A model generated the notes under the pieces. It was not told where the DNA came from and did no database searches. It worked only from the letters and a program-made list of their open reading frames with translations. Below, piece after piece: positions 19,880 to 29,587 of a DNA stretch of 64,000 bases; within the stretch, counting starts at the first letter, position 1; each line of letters starts with the position of its first letter. The stretch spans positions 186,001 through 250,000 of the forward strand of contig NZ_JABEND010000005.1 in the NCBI RefSeq assembly GCF_013002705.1. Reading direction: 5' to 3'. Source of the DNA: Nakamurella aerolata (GTDB taxonomy: Bacteria; Actinomycetota; Actinomycetes; Mycobacteriales; Nakamurellaceae). The position numbers and the translations under genes were made by a program.

Positions 19880-20476
19880 GTGAGCAGAGCGAACAACTGG
19901 CTGTCGATGGCCGGCAAGGTCTTCTCCCTGATCAAGGACACCGTCAACAAACGCGGGCGGGCCGGCGGCGACCCCGGCGACCGGCGGCCTCCGCAGCGAC
20001 CCGGACCGCGCAGGTCCCCCGCGCCGAGCGGCGGCAACGTCGACGAGCGACTCTCGCCCGGACGCGAGGGCAACGAGCGCACGGTCGAAGTGGATGCGAG
20101 CCAGATCAGCGCGGTGCGGATGACATACCAGCCCAACCCTGATGGCAATCCGGACCCGGGCGAGGTGGTCTGGACCTGGGTGCCGTTCGAGGAGAACGAC
20201 GGTCGGGGCAAAGACCGTCCGGTGCTGATCGTCGCCGCCGAGGCAGCCGGGACCGTGCTGGGTGTGCAGCTGACCAGCAAGCGGCACGAGGAGTATCTGC
20301 CGGTCGGCACCGGCGGCTGGGACGACGAGCGTCGCCAGTCGTACGCCGACCCGACCAGGGTGATCCGCATCTATGCGTCGGGAATGCGCCGCGAGGGTAC
20401 GGCGCTGGCGCAGGACCGATTCGTGGTGGTCGCCGCCGAGCTGCAGCGGCGCTACGGCTGGTCGAACGCCGGGTAG
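19880..20476 (+). CDS. PemK/MazF-family protein
   Basis: Distant member of the PemK/MazF mRNA-interferase fold, in the form common in actinobacteria without an obvious partner antitoxin. The C-terminal domain reads GEVVWTWVPFEENDGRGKDRPVLIVAAEAAGTVLGVQLTSK, with the conserved KDRPVLIV strand, and continues to VIRIYASGMRREGTAL. The N-terminal ~80 residues are a basic, Pro-rich linker. The GTG at 19880 lies seven bases after a TACCCT box (19867-19872), suggesting a leaderless start; an ATG at 19850 or 19907 is possible. Whether it cleaves RNA is not shown here. Confidence 0.78.
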   Translation: MSRANNWLSMAGKVFSLIKDTVNKRGRAGGDPGDRRPPQRPGPRRSPAPSGGNVDERLSPGREGNERTVEVDASQISAVRMTYQPNPDGNPDPGEVVWTWVPFEENDGRGKDRPVLIVAAEAAGTVLGVQLTSKRHEEYLPVGTGGWDDERRQSYADPTRVIRIYASGMRREGTALAQDRFVVVAAELQRRYGWSNAG

Positions 20477-20691
20477 ACCCGAGGGTGATGACGCGGGCGG
20501 TGCGCCGGGTGGCGCGCGGCTCGCCATGGTAACTCATGGGCTTGGCATGGGGACTGGTGCCGATGGCAGCGGCCGGGCCGGATAGGCACCATCGGGGAAC
20601 CGGGTAGGTCGCCGCGGCGTCGGTTTCGGTGAGTGTTGGCAGCGGCCGACACTGATACGCGCGTCAACGGTTTCTTGATGGGAGGACGAGA

Positions 20692-21516
20692 GTGTCGCAG
20701 CCTCATCCTCCCCAGCCAGCGTCACCGCCACCTGGCGCGCAGGCGGCACGGCAGCGTGACCGGCTTCGGGTGCTGGCGATTGCGGTCGGCGTGCTGACGG
20801 CGGCGGTGGTAGCGATCTGCGCTGCCACCGGCGTGATGTCGTCGGGGACGGCTCCGGCGAACGATCCCAACAGTCTCGGTCTGATCGCCGGCCAGGACGA
20901 GCAGACTTCGTCCGGCAAAGTCAGCGGTAACTCAGGTTCGGGTGGCGCGGCCGCGGGCGGCGCCGCTTCGGGCGGACCGGCCGACGGGTCCCCGGGTGGG
21001 GAGCGGCCCGAGCAGCCTGAGGCGGGCACGTCCAGCGGTAGCGGGGCCGGATCGGGCGCGACCGGAGCTGGGGGGACGGGATCGGGCGCGACCGGGCCTG
21101 GGGGGACGGGATCGCGTGGGGCTGGATCGGATAGCGGCGCGGCTGGGGCTGCTGGCCAGGAGAGCGCCGAGCAGACCACACCTGAGTCGGGTGGCTCCGA
21201 CGGTGCACCGTCACAGCCTTCGTCGCCAACGACCAAGGAGCAACAGGCTCCGCCGACTCCGGTAGCCAGCCTCAAGCCGCATCCGTTCCCGGCGCTGGCG
21301 AATCTGATCGGACGAGCTGCGCCGGGTCTGCAGGCCGAGCAGCTGAACACACTGGCGTACGCCAAGGGCGACATGGTGCCGGTGGTGTGCCAGCAGAAGG
21401 GGCCGCCCGCGTACGGCACCGACATCTGGGATCGCACGGCCGACGGCCTCTGGGTGTCGGACGCCTACGTGCAAACCGGTGCGCCAGGGTTCGCGCCGGG
21501 CGTCCCCCGCTGCTGA
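20692..21516 (+). CDS. Membrane-anchored protein with SH3-like C-terminal domain
   Basis: Function unknown; probably extracytoplasmic. GGAGG lies six bases before the GTG. A short Pro-rich cytoplasmic N-terminus is followed by one hydrophobic segment (VLAIAVGVLTAAVVAICAAT, about residues 24-43). A long Gly/Ser/Ala/Thr-rich linker (residues ~60-185) comes next. The ~75-residue C-terminal domain contains PVVCQQKGPPAYGTDIWDRT and LWVSDAYVQTG with a terminal Cys, resembling the SH3-like repeats of actinobacterial secreted proteins (two cysteines, a likely disulfide). It sits between the CRISPR-like repeats and the 71-base array. Confidence 0.7.
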   Translation: MSQPHPPQPASPPPGAQAARQRDRLRVLAIAVGVLTAAVVAICAATGVMSSGTAPANDPNSLGLIAGQDEQTSSGKVSGNSGSGGAAAGGAASGGPADGSPGGERPEQPEAGTSSGSGAGSGATGAGGTGSGATGPGGTGSRGAGSDSGAAGAAGQESAEQTTPESGGSDGAPSQPSSPTTKEQQAPPTPVASLKPHPFPALANLIGRAAPGLQAEQLNTLAYAKGDMVPVVCQQKGPPAYGTDIWDRTADGLWVSDAYVQTGAPGFAPGVPRC

Positions 21517-21529
21517 CCGGCTGGGCGGT

Positions 21530-21990
21530 TCCACTGCACTGCCAGTCGGCCGTGTCCCCCGCTGCAGGCCGGCCCGACGTTCCCATTGCAAGCCGGGCGG
21601 TTCCACTGCCGGCCAGCCGGCCGTGTCCCCCGCTGCAGGCCGGCCCGACGTTCCCATTGCAAGCCGGGCGGTTCCACTGCCGGCCAGCCGGCCGTGTCCC
21701 CCGCTGCTGACCAGCCCGGCGTTCCCGCTGCAGGCCAGGCGGTTCCACTGCCGGCCAGCCGGCCGTGTCCCCCGCTGCTGACCAGCCCGGCGTTCCCGCT
21801 GCAGGCCAGGCGGTTCCACTGCCGGCCAGCCGGCCGTGTCCCCCGCAGCTGACCAGCCCGGCGTTCCCGCTGCGAGCCGGGTGGTTCCACTGCCGGCCAG
21901 CCGGTCGTGTCTCCCGCTGCTGACCGGCCCGGCGGTTCCGCTGCGATGGCTGGCCGGTCGAGCGTTCTCCGCTGCTGACCGGCCGACCCT
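21530..21990. repeat. 71-base tandem repeat array
   Basis: At least six copies of a 71-base unit fill the space between two convergent genes. A fixed point in the unit recurs at 21578, 21649, 21720, 21791, 21862 and 21933. Each contains the palindrome GCCGGCCAGCCGGC and a GCGGTTCCACTG box; early copies carry CATTGCAAG, later ones CGCTGCAGG or CGCTGCGAG. Because 71 is not a multiple of three, no frame repeats a peptide, and I regard the long open frames on both strands here as artefacts. It could act as a bidirectional terminator or be a spreading element. Confidence 0.9.
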
Positions 21991-22039
21991 TTCCACCGCC
22001 AGCGGGCGCCGTAGGGGTCGGGCAGTCACCGCGGGGTGT

Positions 22040-24256
22040 TCAGAACGGCGGGAGGTCATCGTTCTGGTCAGGCACGCCTGGCTCGGCTTGATCCGATGGC
22101 GGCGCAAGAGATTCAGCGGGGCCAGTGGTGGCGGGATCCTGGTCACTGCTGTCCCGCGTTCCGCCCGGTTGCTCCCCGGCCGGTTGTTCGCCTGTCTCTT
22201 GTTCGGACGCGACCGGTTCGTTCGGCGTACCGCGTGTCGCCGACTGGTCCGCGGTCTGACTGAGTGCCGCCGCCGACGGGCCACCCGGATCCGACGCAGG
22301 ATCTGTTGGTTGCCACCAGGTTTCGGGTTCTCGGGTGTGGGTGCGGCCCAGGGGTGAGGTCCAGTGGTAGGTGCCGTCGGCGGTGCGGGTGAGGGTCCAG
22401 CCGCCGCCGTCTTTGGCGCGGTGGTGGTGTTTGCACAGCAGGTTCAGGTTGTCCGCGCTGGTGGTTCCGCCGGCCTGGTACGGGACGCGGTGGTCGATCT
22501 CGGTGCGGGCGGCGGGTTGCCGGCAGCCCGGTGCGACGCAGGTGCGGTCCCGGGTGCGGATCTGTTCGGCGAGCCATTCCGGCGGCACGTACCCCGCGAT
22601 CCGGGTGGCATCCAGCAACGACCCGTCCAACGGATCGCACACCAACCGCTGCACAAGCAGGTCACAGCCGGGATCGGACCTACTGCCCGTCGCGCTGCCC
22701 GTCGGCTGGTGTGGACTTCGGTCGCTGCCGCCGGGAGCGGCGGGTGTGCTGTCTGCTCCCCGGGGAGTGTCTGGTCGTCGACTCGTCCCACTCGACACAC
22801 CCGGACTTCGGCCGGGCTGACCGGAGGCGCCTGGTCTTCGGCCGGCCTGACCGGAAGGGTCGGATCGGCCGGCTCGACCGTCACCGCCGGGCCGTCGAGC
22901 GCTTCCATTGTTGTTGCCCTGGTTCACTTCTCGCCCACCAGTGCCTGCGCTGGTCGGTGTGCTGGTGTGGGTGCGGGCGAGGATGGTTCGGGCTTGGGTG
23001 GCGGTGATCGGCCCGTACCCGTCCAACTCGCACACCTCGGCACCGCCGGTCAGCACGGTGTACGGCATCGTCACCTGCAACCGCACCCTCGACCGCTGCC
23101 TCGCGGTCAGCTGGGCACCGCCGGGCAGGCCCTGCTCGACCACGTGGTGGAACAGGTCGACCAGACAGTCCGCGCGGCGGGCATCGATGCCGCGGGGGTC
23201 GTCGGGGGTTTTCGCGGTGTCGGCCATCACGGTCAACACCCGCCACACCACCTCCACCTCTTGCGCAGGGCCGTAGTACACCAGCTGCGCCATCCCATCC
23301 TCACCCGGCACACACGACACACCCCGCTGCGCGACGGCCTTCTCATGGGATTCCCGGGCGTGGTCGGGGTTCAACCCGAGCAACACCCGCCGGACCTGAC
23401 GGCGGAACAACGCCATCGGCCTCCCCACGGCGGAGGGATAGATCCGCTCCTCCAACCGATGCGCGGTGGCCTCGTCGAGGTGTTCGACTTGTTCGGCCAA
23501 ATACCGGACTTTCGGTAGATCAATCTCCCCGGCGTTCCACGCCGCCCAGGTGACCGGAATTTTCCGCAGCTGCTCGGCGATCGTGATCTGGGTGGCCGCG
23601 ACACACTCAGAAATCGTCAACGCACCGGCCACCTCGGTGTCCAGGAACTCCCGCACCCCCACATAGCTCCGGGCCAACTCGCCAAGGTCGGCAGCGTTCA
23701 GCGCCTGCAAATGCCGAATCACCCGCTCCCGAGCCACCACCGAATCCAGCAACACATTCCCATGCAACACCACCCCTGCAACACCACCAGCATCAGCGGC
23801 ACCGTTCGCCGAGTCCGTGTCAGCGCTACGCGCGGCAGCATCAGGGCCACCACCGTCGGCGTCCCCCGAATCACCGCCGCTGCTGCGGGTGCCGGTGCCG
23901 GCGCTGGCGGATGAAGCGCTCTCGACACTGCGCGTGGCAGCGCGGGAGTTACCGACGCCGGCGTTCCCCGAGTCGATATCGCCCTTGTTGGCATCTTCCT
24001 TGTTGACCTCGCCCACGGCGCCGCGGGCACGAGTAGACGGAGCGGCATCAGTGGCGCCAGTGGCGCCGGCGGAGGGCGCGGGCACAGCGGGCGACCCACC
24101 CCGAGCGGCCAGCAAAGCCGCTGTCGGCGGGCGGCATTCCAGATGCGCCACCAAACCCGAACCCGGCTGCAGCACCCCTAACGCCGTACGCCACCGCTGG
24201 AACTGCGCGTGCGAAACCCCCGCAGCGCCAACCTGGACCGGCTTCCGGTTGAGCAT
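22040..24256 (-). CDS. HNH endonuclease with DUF222 domain (13E12-like)
   Basis: Predicted metal-dependent nuclease of the actinobacterial DUF222-HNH group. After a low-complexity Ala/Gly/Ser/Asp stretch, the helical DUF222 part runs from about RVIRHLQALNAADLGELARSY to TILARTHT. A second Gly/Arg/Ser-rich linker precedes RLVCDPLDGSLLDATRIAGYVPPEW and the HNH core CVAPGCRQPAARTEIDHRVPYQAGG followed by NLNLLCKHHHRAKDGGGW. The C-terminal ~90 residues are Pro/Glu/Ser-rich. GGGGG lies eight bases before the chosen ATG; the ATG at 24262 or a GTG at 24280 are alternatives. The array of 71-base repeats lies just past its 3' end. Confidence 0.87.
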   Translation of the reverse strand: MLNRKPVQVGAAGVSHAQFQRWRTALGVLQPGSGLVAHLECRPPTAALLAARGGSPAVPAPSAGATGATDAAPSTRARGAVGEVNKEDANKGDIDSGNAGVGNSRAATRSVESASSASAGTGTRSSGGDSGDADGGGPDAAARSADTDSANGAADAGGVAGVVLHGNVLLDSVVARERVIRHLQALNAADLGELARSYVGVREFLDTEVAGALTISECVAATQITIAEQLRKIPVTWAAWNAGEIDLPKVRYLAEQVEHLDEATAHRLEERIYPSAVGRPMALFRRQVRRVLLGLNPDHARESHEKAVAQRGVSCVPGEDGMAQLVYYGPAQEVEVVWRVLTVMADTAKTPDDPRGIDARRADCLVDLFHHVVEQGLPGGAQLTARQRSRVRLQVTMPYTVLTGGAEVCELDGYGPITATQARTILARTHTSTPTSAGTGGREVNQGNNNGSARRPGGDGRAGRSDPSGQAGRRPGASGQPGRSPGVSSGTSRRPDTPRGADSTPAAPGGSDRSPHQPTGSATGSRSDPGCDLLVQRLVCDPLDGSLLDATRIAGYVPPEWLAEQIRTRDRTCVAPGCRQPAARTEIDHRVPYQAGGTTSADNLNLLCKHHHRAKDGGGWTLTRTADGTYHWTSPLGRTHTREPETWWQPTDPASDPGGPSAAALSQTADQSATRGTPNEPVASEQETGEQPAGEQPGGTRDSSDQDPATTGPAESLAPPSDQAEPGVPDQNDDLPPF

Positions 24257-24296
24257 CAACATCACCCCCTCGTGACACACCCAGACTACCTGTTAT

Positions 24297-24310
24297 AGTA
24301 CGCATGTTCG
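24297..24310 (-). promoter_or_regulatory. Possible LexA (SOS) box before the HNH gene
   Basis: The minus strand reads CGAACATGCGTACT, against the actinobacterial SOS consensus CGAAC-N4-GTTCG: one half-site is perfect and the other matches at three of five positions. It overlaps TACTATAAC, a likely -10 region of the HNH gene, about 40 bases before its start codon. Confidence 0.35.
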
Positions 24311-25204
24311 ATACGCCGATCGGATGAATTCCGCTACCGTGGGGTTGTCATCGCGACAACTGACCAACCGCCGCCCGCCGTGCCTCACTGGAGCGCGGCT
24401 TGACCAACAGCTGCGCGTCCGGCGAGCACGCCCCGACCTCGCGAGGCGTCTTGGCAGCGACCGCCCGACGCTCCCTTGCTGGTCGCGCCCTCGAGCCACG
24501 CAGCGCGCGGGCGTGGGTCGGAGGTCGGGCGCTCCCCCCACCGGCGCGGTGCAACGAGACAGGCAAAGCCCAGCGCGTGCCAAGTCAGGAGACCCAGCGA
24601 CCCAGCCGGCGACCGCCGTCGCCGCGGCACGCGCCCTCCTCCCGCAGCCCGCACAGTCGCCGGCCGCGTCCTACCGGGCAGCGCGCCCGCCAGCACCAAG
24701 GCCGCCCTCCGCCAGGCGGGATCGCGGCCGATCGGACGCCGTGCTTGTCGAGCCGGCCACCCCACCGACCGCGGCGATTGCGCTGATCGGGTGACCCTGC
24801 GGCCCGCTGGGCAACCTGCGACCAGGCGGGACGTCCTTCTGATAGAGCCTGAGGGGCAATTCCGCGGCAACAGCCGCGACGCCGGGCTCGGCGCGGGTAC
24901 CGGGAAGTGGGGAAGGTCACCGTTACGGTTGACCGAGCGTGGGGCAGCAGTCGGGGAGCGTCTGCCACGGCGCGGTAAGCCGTGGCAGACAGGACGGCTC
25001 GACGTCGGCGGCCACCGGAACGGCACCGGCAGCGAAGCACGAGCGCGGTACAAGGTCGCAAGCGGCAGCCGCGGCGACGGCGGCCCAACCGCAACCGGGC
25101 GTCGGGCACGACAGAGCCAGACGCAACGACACATCAGGCAACACCAAGCCAGTCGCAACACAGCCAGCAGCACACCGGGTACCACCGCGGGGGAAGTGAG
25201 AGTC
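24311..25204. other. Long interval between HNH and CapA genes; no gene supported
   Basis: Open frames run through this stretch on both strands, but their products are Arg/Pro/Ala-rich without any recognisable family, as expected for non-coding high-GC DNA. The 3' half contains several strong inverted repeats that look like a structured leader of the CapA gene. Confidence 0.5.
24845..24990 (+). ncRNA. Candidate structured RNA leader upstream of the CapA gene
   Basis: Three hairpins occur in a row. The first is a compound stem: GAGCC (24845) pairs with GGCTC (24885-24889) and encloses CGCGGC-AACA-GCCGCG (24863-24878). The second is a near-palindrome, GGTCACCGT/TACGGTTGACC (24915-24934). The third is a perfect 12-base-pair stem, GTCTGCCACGGC / GCCGTGGCAGAC, with a seven-base loop (24960-24990). 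I could not match it to a known riboswitch class. It may instead be DNA operator sites or a terminator. Confidence 0.4.
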
Positions 25205-26929
25205 GTGACCGGACGACATCGGCAGCGCAACGCTGGCCGCTGGGTTCCCGACTACGGGGCAGCACCGTCGGCGGCTCCGCGCCGGCCGATCCCCCGTACC
25301 TGGCGGGTGGTTCTGCTGGCTGCGCTGACGACGGTGCTCGTCGTCGGCGCCGCTGTCGTCGCGAGCGGGATGTTCCGCAGCAAACAATCCGAATCTCCCA
25401 ACCTGGCCGCGAACCTGCCGGCAACGCTGTCGACCAGCACGGCGGCCGGCCCGAACGCGACGTCCGGCGTCACGGCCCCGCCACTCGACGAGGGTCCGAT
25501 GACGACCGCCTCGGCTTCGGCGGCGCCCAAGTCGCCGGCGACGGTCGACTCGGCCCGATACCGCCAGCCGACCCCTGCCGACGTCGAGGCCACACCAGCC
25601 ACCCCAGCCGCCCCGGCACCAGGGCAAACCGGCAACACCGACGCGAACCCGACTGCAGCCAACAGCGCCCCATCGAAAGCCAAAGCCCCATCGAGAAGCC
25701 AATCGAAGGCCCCAGCAGCCAAGGGCCCGGCATCCAAGACCGCCGCAAACAAGGGCGCCAACAACGCCTCAGCAAGCAAGGCCGCTGCCAGCAAGGCCGC
25801 AGCGAACAAGGCTGCTGCCAGCAAAGCCGCAGCGAACAAAGCGGCAGACAAGGCAGCGAACAAGGCACCGACCAAGGCGGCCGACCAGGCAGCGAATCCG
25901 CCGCTGAAGCGATCCCAAGCCCCGGCACCGTCCATCCAGTTGGCGTTCACCGGCGACATGCTGACGCACGACCGCATCATCAAGCAGGCCGCCAGCGACG
26001 CCCGCGCAGCCCGGCGCCCCGGATACGCGTTCGACCGGATGCTGAGCAGCGTTGCACCGGTGGTGTCGTCGGCCGACTTCGCGGTCTGCCACCAGGAGAC
26101 GGTGATCGCCGGCCCGAGCAACGAGCGGGTTGGCGGCTATCCGTCGTTCCGTGCGCCGTACGAGTTGGCCGCCGCCGAGAAGGCAGCCGGTTGGGATGCC
26201 TGCTCCACCGCGTCCAACCACACCACCGACCACGGCCAGTCCGGCGTCAACGAAACCCTCGATGCGTTGGACGCCAACGGTATCCAGCACACCGGCAGCT
26301 ACCGCAGCGCCGAAGAGGAAGCCACCCAGACGGTCTACGACGTGAACGGTGTACTTGTCGGGCATCTGTCGATGACGTACGGCAACAACAGCGGCGCCTC
26401 GCCGAACCCGTGGTCCGTCGACAAGATCAACGTCGAATGGGCGAAAGAGCAAGCGGCACAGATGAAGTCGCGCGGAGTCGACATCGTCGTGGCGTCGGTG
26501 CACGACGGCGTCGAGCAGCAGCAGGAGCCCTCGCCCGAGCAGCGCACCACCGACGCAGCGCTGCTCAGCTCGCCGGACATTGACCTGGTGATCGGCGCGC
26601 ATGCCCATGTGGTGCAACCGATCTCGCAGGTGGCCGACGGCCGGTACATCGTCTACGGGCTCGGCAACTTCCTGGCGATCCAGTCGTCGTCGTCCACCGC
26701 CTCCGATGCCGAGGCCGGCATCAACCGGGACGGCATCGTGGTGCTTCCGACCTTCACCAAGGGCAACGACGGACGCTACCGAGTGACGCAGATGGGTTAC
26801 GTGCCAACGTTTGTGACGCTCGACGGCTATCGGGTCGAACTCGCGCCGGAGCGCAGCCGAGAGCGCGTCAGCCAGATCGTGAACTCCGGCGGTGCCAAGG
26901 TGCAGGATCTCACCGACAGCTTCCGCTGA
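25205..26929 (+). CDS. CapA-family protein (poly-gamma-glutamate/encapsulation type), membrane-anchored
   Basis: Predicted metallophosphoesterase-like enzyme of the CapA family at the cell envelope; substrate unknown. A transmembrane segment (WRVVLLAALTTVLVVGAAVV, about residues 36-55) follows a basic N-terminus. A Thr/Ala/Pro-rich linker then passes into a Lys/Ala repeat (KAAASKAAANKAA pattern, ~residues 195-230) that could contact teichoic acids or DNA. The catalytic domain has LAFTGDMLTHDR, VCHQETVIAGP, ASNHTTDHG, VASVHDGVE and IGAHAHVVQPISQ, ending GLGNFLAIQ. The GTG follows a GGGGGAAG element; the open frame extends upstream to 24476 but that part has no family likeness. Confidence 0.87.
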   Translation: MTGRHRQRNAGRWVPDYGAAPSAAPRRPIPRTWRVVLLAALTTVLVVGAAVVASGMFRSKQSESPNLAANLPATLSTSTAAGPNATSGVTAPPLDEGPMTTASASAAPKSPATVDSARYRQPTPADVEATPATPAAPAPGQTGNTDANPTAANSAPSKAKAPSRSQSKAPAAKGPASKTAANKGANNASASKAAASKAAANKAAASKAAANKAADKAANKAPTKAADQAANPPLKRSQAPAPSIQLAFTGDMLTHDRIIKQAASDARAARRPGYAFDRMLSSVAPVVSSADFAVCHQETVIAGPSNERVGGYPSFRAPYELAAAEKAAGWDACSTASNHTTDHGQSGVNETLDALDANGIQHTGSYRSAEEEATQTVYDVNGVLVGHLSMTYGNNSGASPNPWSVDKINVEWAKEQAAQMKSRGVDIVVASVHDGVEQQQEPSPEQRTTDAALLSSPDIDLVIGAHAHVVQPISQVADGRYIVYGLGNFLAIQSSSSTASDAEAGINRDGIVVLPTFTKGNDGRYRVTQMGYVPTFVTLDGYRVELAPERSRERVSQIVNSGGAKVQDLTDSFR

Positions 26930-26970
26930 TCACCCCGGCGCGGCCAGCCGAGCACCGGAAACAAGCAAGC

Positions 26971-27804
26971 TCAGCCGCGTCCGCGGTGCTGTGCGGTGGC
27001 GCTGGCGTACAGGCAGATCGCCGCTGCCGTCGCCAGATTCAACGACTCGGCGCGGCCGTAGATCGGGATCCGGACGGTGATGTCGGCACTGGCCAACAAG
27101 GCCTCGTCCAGCCCGTGTGCTTCCGAACCGAACAACCACGCGGTGGGCAGATCGAGCAGGCCCTGGGCCTCGGCCCGCGGCAGCTCCAGCTCGGCCGTGC
27201 CGCTGGTCGCCACGGTGGAAAGCCCTGCCGCGGCAAGCATGTGCGGCAGCAGCATCGGATCGTCGACCACCCCGATCGGCAGGTGAAACAGGCTGCCGGT
27301 GGTGGCCCGCACCACTTTGGGGTTGAACACGTCAACAGCATCGCCGGCGAGGAGCACGGCGTCGGCCCCTGCCGCGTCGGCCAGCCGGATCACCGTCCCG
27401 GCATTGCCCGGATCGGACGGCTCGACCAATACCGCAACCAGCCGCGGGGATCGGGCCAACGCTGCCGCGGGATCGGTGTCGAGCAAGGCGCATCGGGCGA
27501 CCAGGCCCTGCGGAGCCTTGGTGTCGGACAGCGCGGCCGCCGCTCGTTCGGTGATCTCGGTGACCGTCACGCCGACGGCAAAAGCCTCGCGTACCAACCC
27601 GGTGACGCGGGCACCGGCCGCGGCGCCGGAGGTGACGTACAGCTCGCGGACCAGGCCACCGCGCTCCCGCTCGACCCCGAGCGCCTCGGACACCGCCTGG
27701 GCGCCCTCGGCGAGAAACTCACCTGCCTGAAAACGACGAGATCGCCGCAGCAGCCGATGTGCCGCGGCGATCCGCGTCGATTTCTCGGTGAGCGGGCCGG
27801 TCAG
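26971..27804 (-). CDS. TrmH/SpoU-family RNA 2'-O-methyltransferase (TsnR-like), probable CTG start
   Basis: SAM-dependent methylation of rRNA or tRNA ribose; the target base is unknown. The SPOUT domain shows [67 protein letters not shown] and [21 protein letters not shown] (motifs 1-3). The first ATG/GTG/TTG in frame (27693) would cut off the family's N-terminal substrate-binding part. The frame continues upstream through [27 protein letters not shown] to a CTG at 27804 that overlaps the rplT stop as CTGA, like other coupled genes here. That gives 277 residues, a normal length. Confidence 0.88.
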   Translation of the reverse strand: MTGPLTEKSTRIAAAHRLLRRSRRFQAGEFLAEGAQAVSEALGVERERGGLVRELYVTSGAAAGARVTGLVREAFAVGVTVTEITERAAAALSDTKAPQGLVARCALLDTDPAAALARSPRLVAVLVEPSDPGNAGTVIRLADAAGADAVLLAGDAVDVFNPKVVRATTGSLFHLPIGVVDDPMLLPHMLAAAGLSTVATSGTAELELPRAEAQGLLDLPTAWLFGSEAHGLDEALLASADITVRIPIYGRAESLNLATAAAICLYASATAQHRGRG

Positions 27805-28187
27805 GCCGCGTCCCCGGAGCTGGTGCTCGCGGCCGGAACGGCAGCGCGAGCGACCTCGACCAGCGCCGCGAACGCGGCCTGGTCGCTGACGGCCAGCTCG
27901 GCCAGGTTCTTGCGGTCGACCTCGACACCGGCGGCCTTCAGGCCCTGCATGAACCGGTTGTAGGTCATGCCGTTGGCGCGGGCGGCGGCGTTGATGCGGG
28001 TGATCCAGAGCTGGCGGAAATCATTCTTCCGCTTGCGCCGATCGGCGTAGGCGTAGTTGAGCGAGTGCAGCACCTGCTCCTTGGCCTTGCGGTACAGCCG
28101 CGACCGCTGGCCGCGGTAACCGCTGGCGTGCTCGAGGATGGTGCGGCGCTTCTTCTGGGCGTTGACTGCCCGCTTCACGCGTGCCAT
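27801..28187 (-). CDS. rplT: 50S ribosomal protein L20
   Basis: Binds 23S rRNA early in 50S assembly. The N-terminus [19 protein letters not shown] and [19 protein letters not shown] are diagnostic, as are [20 protein letters not shown] and [20 protein letters not shown]. The 128 residues match the family except for a short Ala/Ser-rich tail. It follows rpmI and infC in the usual order. In many bacteria L20 or a leader structure regulates this operon. Confidence 0.98.
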   Translation of the reverse strand: MARVKRAVNAQKKRRTILEHASGYRGQRSRLYRKAKEQVLHSLNYAYADRRKRKNDFRQLWITRINAAARANGMTYNRFMQGLKAAGVEVDRKNLAELAVSDQAAFAALVEVARAAVPAASTSSGDAA

Positions 28188-28290
28188 GAGTGTGTTACCT
28201 ATCTATTCTTCCGGGCCGGTGGTCCGGTTCTGCCTGTGGGTCTCGCTGCAGAGCTGGCTGCAGGTCGGGTGGAGATGCTGGTCGAGCGGC

Positions 28291-28485
28291 TCAGATGCCG
28301 AGCATCCGCTTCACGCGGGGGACATCGGCCTTGGCCAGCACGTGCATGCCGTCGGACCGGCGGGTGCGGCGGGTCGGCTTGTTCTCCAGGTTGTGTCGCT
28401 TGGCCGACCCGGCGTGGACGATCTTGCCGGTCCCGGTGACCCGGATCCGCTTCTTGGTGCCGGAGTGGGTCTTCTGCTTGGGCAT
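28291..28485 (-). CDS. rpmI: 50S ribosomal protein L35
   Basis: Small basic ribosomal protein of 64 residues: [20 protein letters not shown], then [20 protein letters not shown] and [10 protein letters not shown], all standard for L35. It lies between infC and rplT. Confidence 0.98.
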   Translation of the reverse strand: MPKQKTHSGTKKRIRVTGTGKIVHAGSAKRHNLENKPTRRTRRSDGMHVLAKADVPRVKRMLGI

Positions 28486-28533
28486 GGTGTTCCTGTCTAT
28501 CTCGGTGCTGCTGAGCGTGGTACTCGGGGGTGG

Positions 28534-29142
<609 letters not shown>

Positions 29143-29502
29143 TGAATCCTCCAAGTTGCATCTGGGACTGCTGACTTCATGGCACTGACTTCGGTGGCCC
29201 GGTGACGCGTGGCCTGCGGCTACCCGGCGCACCCGGCGCCGATCTCCGGCGTCCGGGGCGCAAGCGCGAGCGGACACAAGAAAAGGGCCCCGCGGCACAC
29301 AGCGCGCGAAGCCCGAACGACCGGCCACCAGTACCGACAGCCTGACGCTGCCGTGCACTGTTCCAGCCGTTGCTCACGGCCGGAGACCGGAACCCGGCCG
29401 CCCGAGGTGGGGCAATCGCGGGTGGGAGTTCGGAACTCCACTTGCTGTTCCGGCTTGCTCTCGCCTGCGAGCGCAAGCCGGACTGGTCGCACCACCATTC
29501 TA
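29143..29502 (-). promoter_or_regulatory. infC-rpmI-rplT leader with hairpins and promoter
   Basis: No gene is present between infC and the PH-domain gene. A TAGAAT -10-like box on the minus strand lies at 29497-29502. Downstream of it are a long near-perfect hairpin (CCGGCTTGC 29450-29458 with GCAAGCCGG 29473-29481, plus inner CTCGC/GCGAG), a second hairpin GGAGTTC/GAACTCC (29425-29439), and a CGCGGGGCCC-TTTTC run near 29287-29300. Such leaders often carry attenuation control of IF-3/L35/L20 operons. Confidence 0.5.
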
Positions 29503-29587
29503 ACGGCTGCGCGAGGTGCTGCCGACCATGGGCCAAGGCGCCGGCACCGCCGGGTACCGAGCGCCCACCGGAGCGTCGGCCGGCCGG

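Noticed and set aside
21211-22284. A 357-residue repeat protein on the minus strand and similar plus-strand frames
   Set aside because: They are translations of the 71-base array and of the ends of flanking genes; the period is not a multiple of three.
24845-24990. A c-di-AMP (ydaO) riboswitch before capA
   Set aside because: Only vague resemblance to the conserved core; not enough to name the class without a covariance model.
24476-25204. N-terminal extension of the CapA protein to 817 residues
   Set aside because: The added part is Arg/Pro-rich without family similarity, contains strong hairpins, and a good start with a ribosome site exists at 25205.
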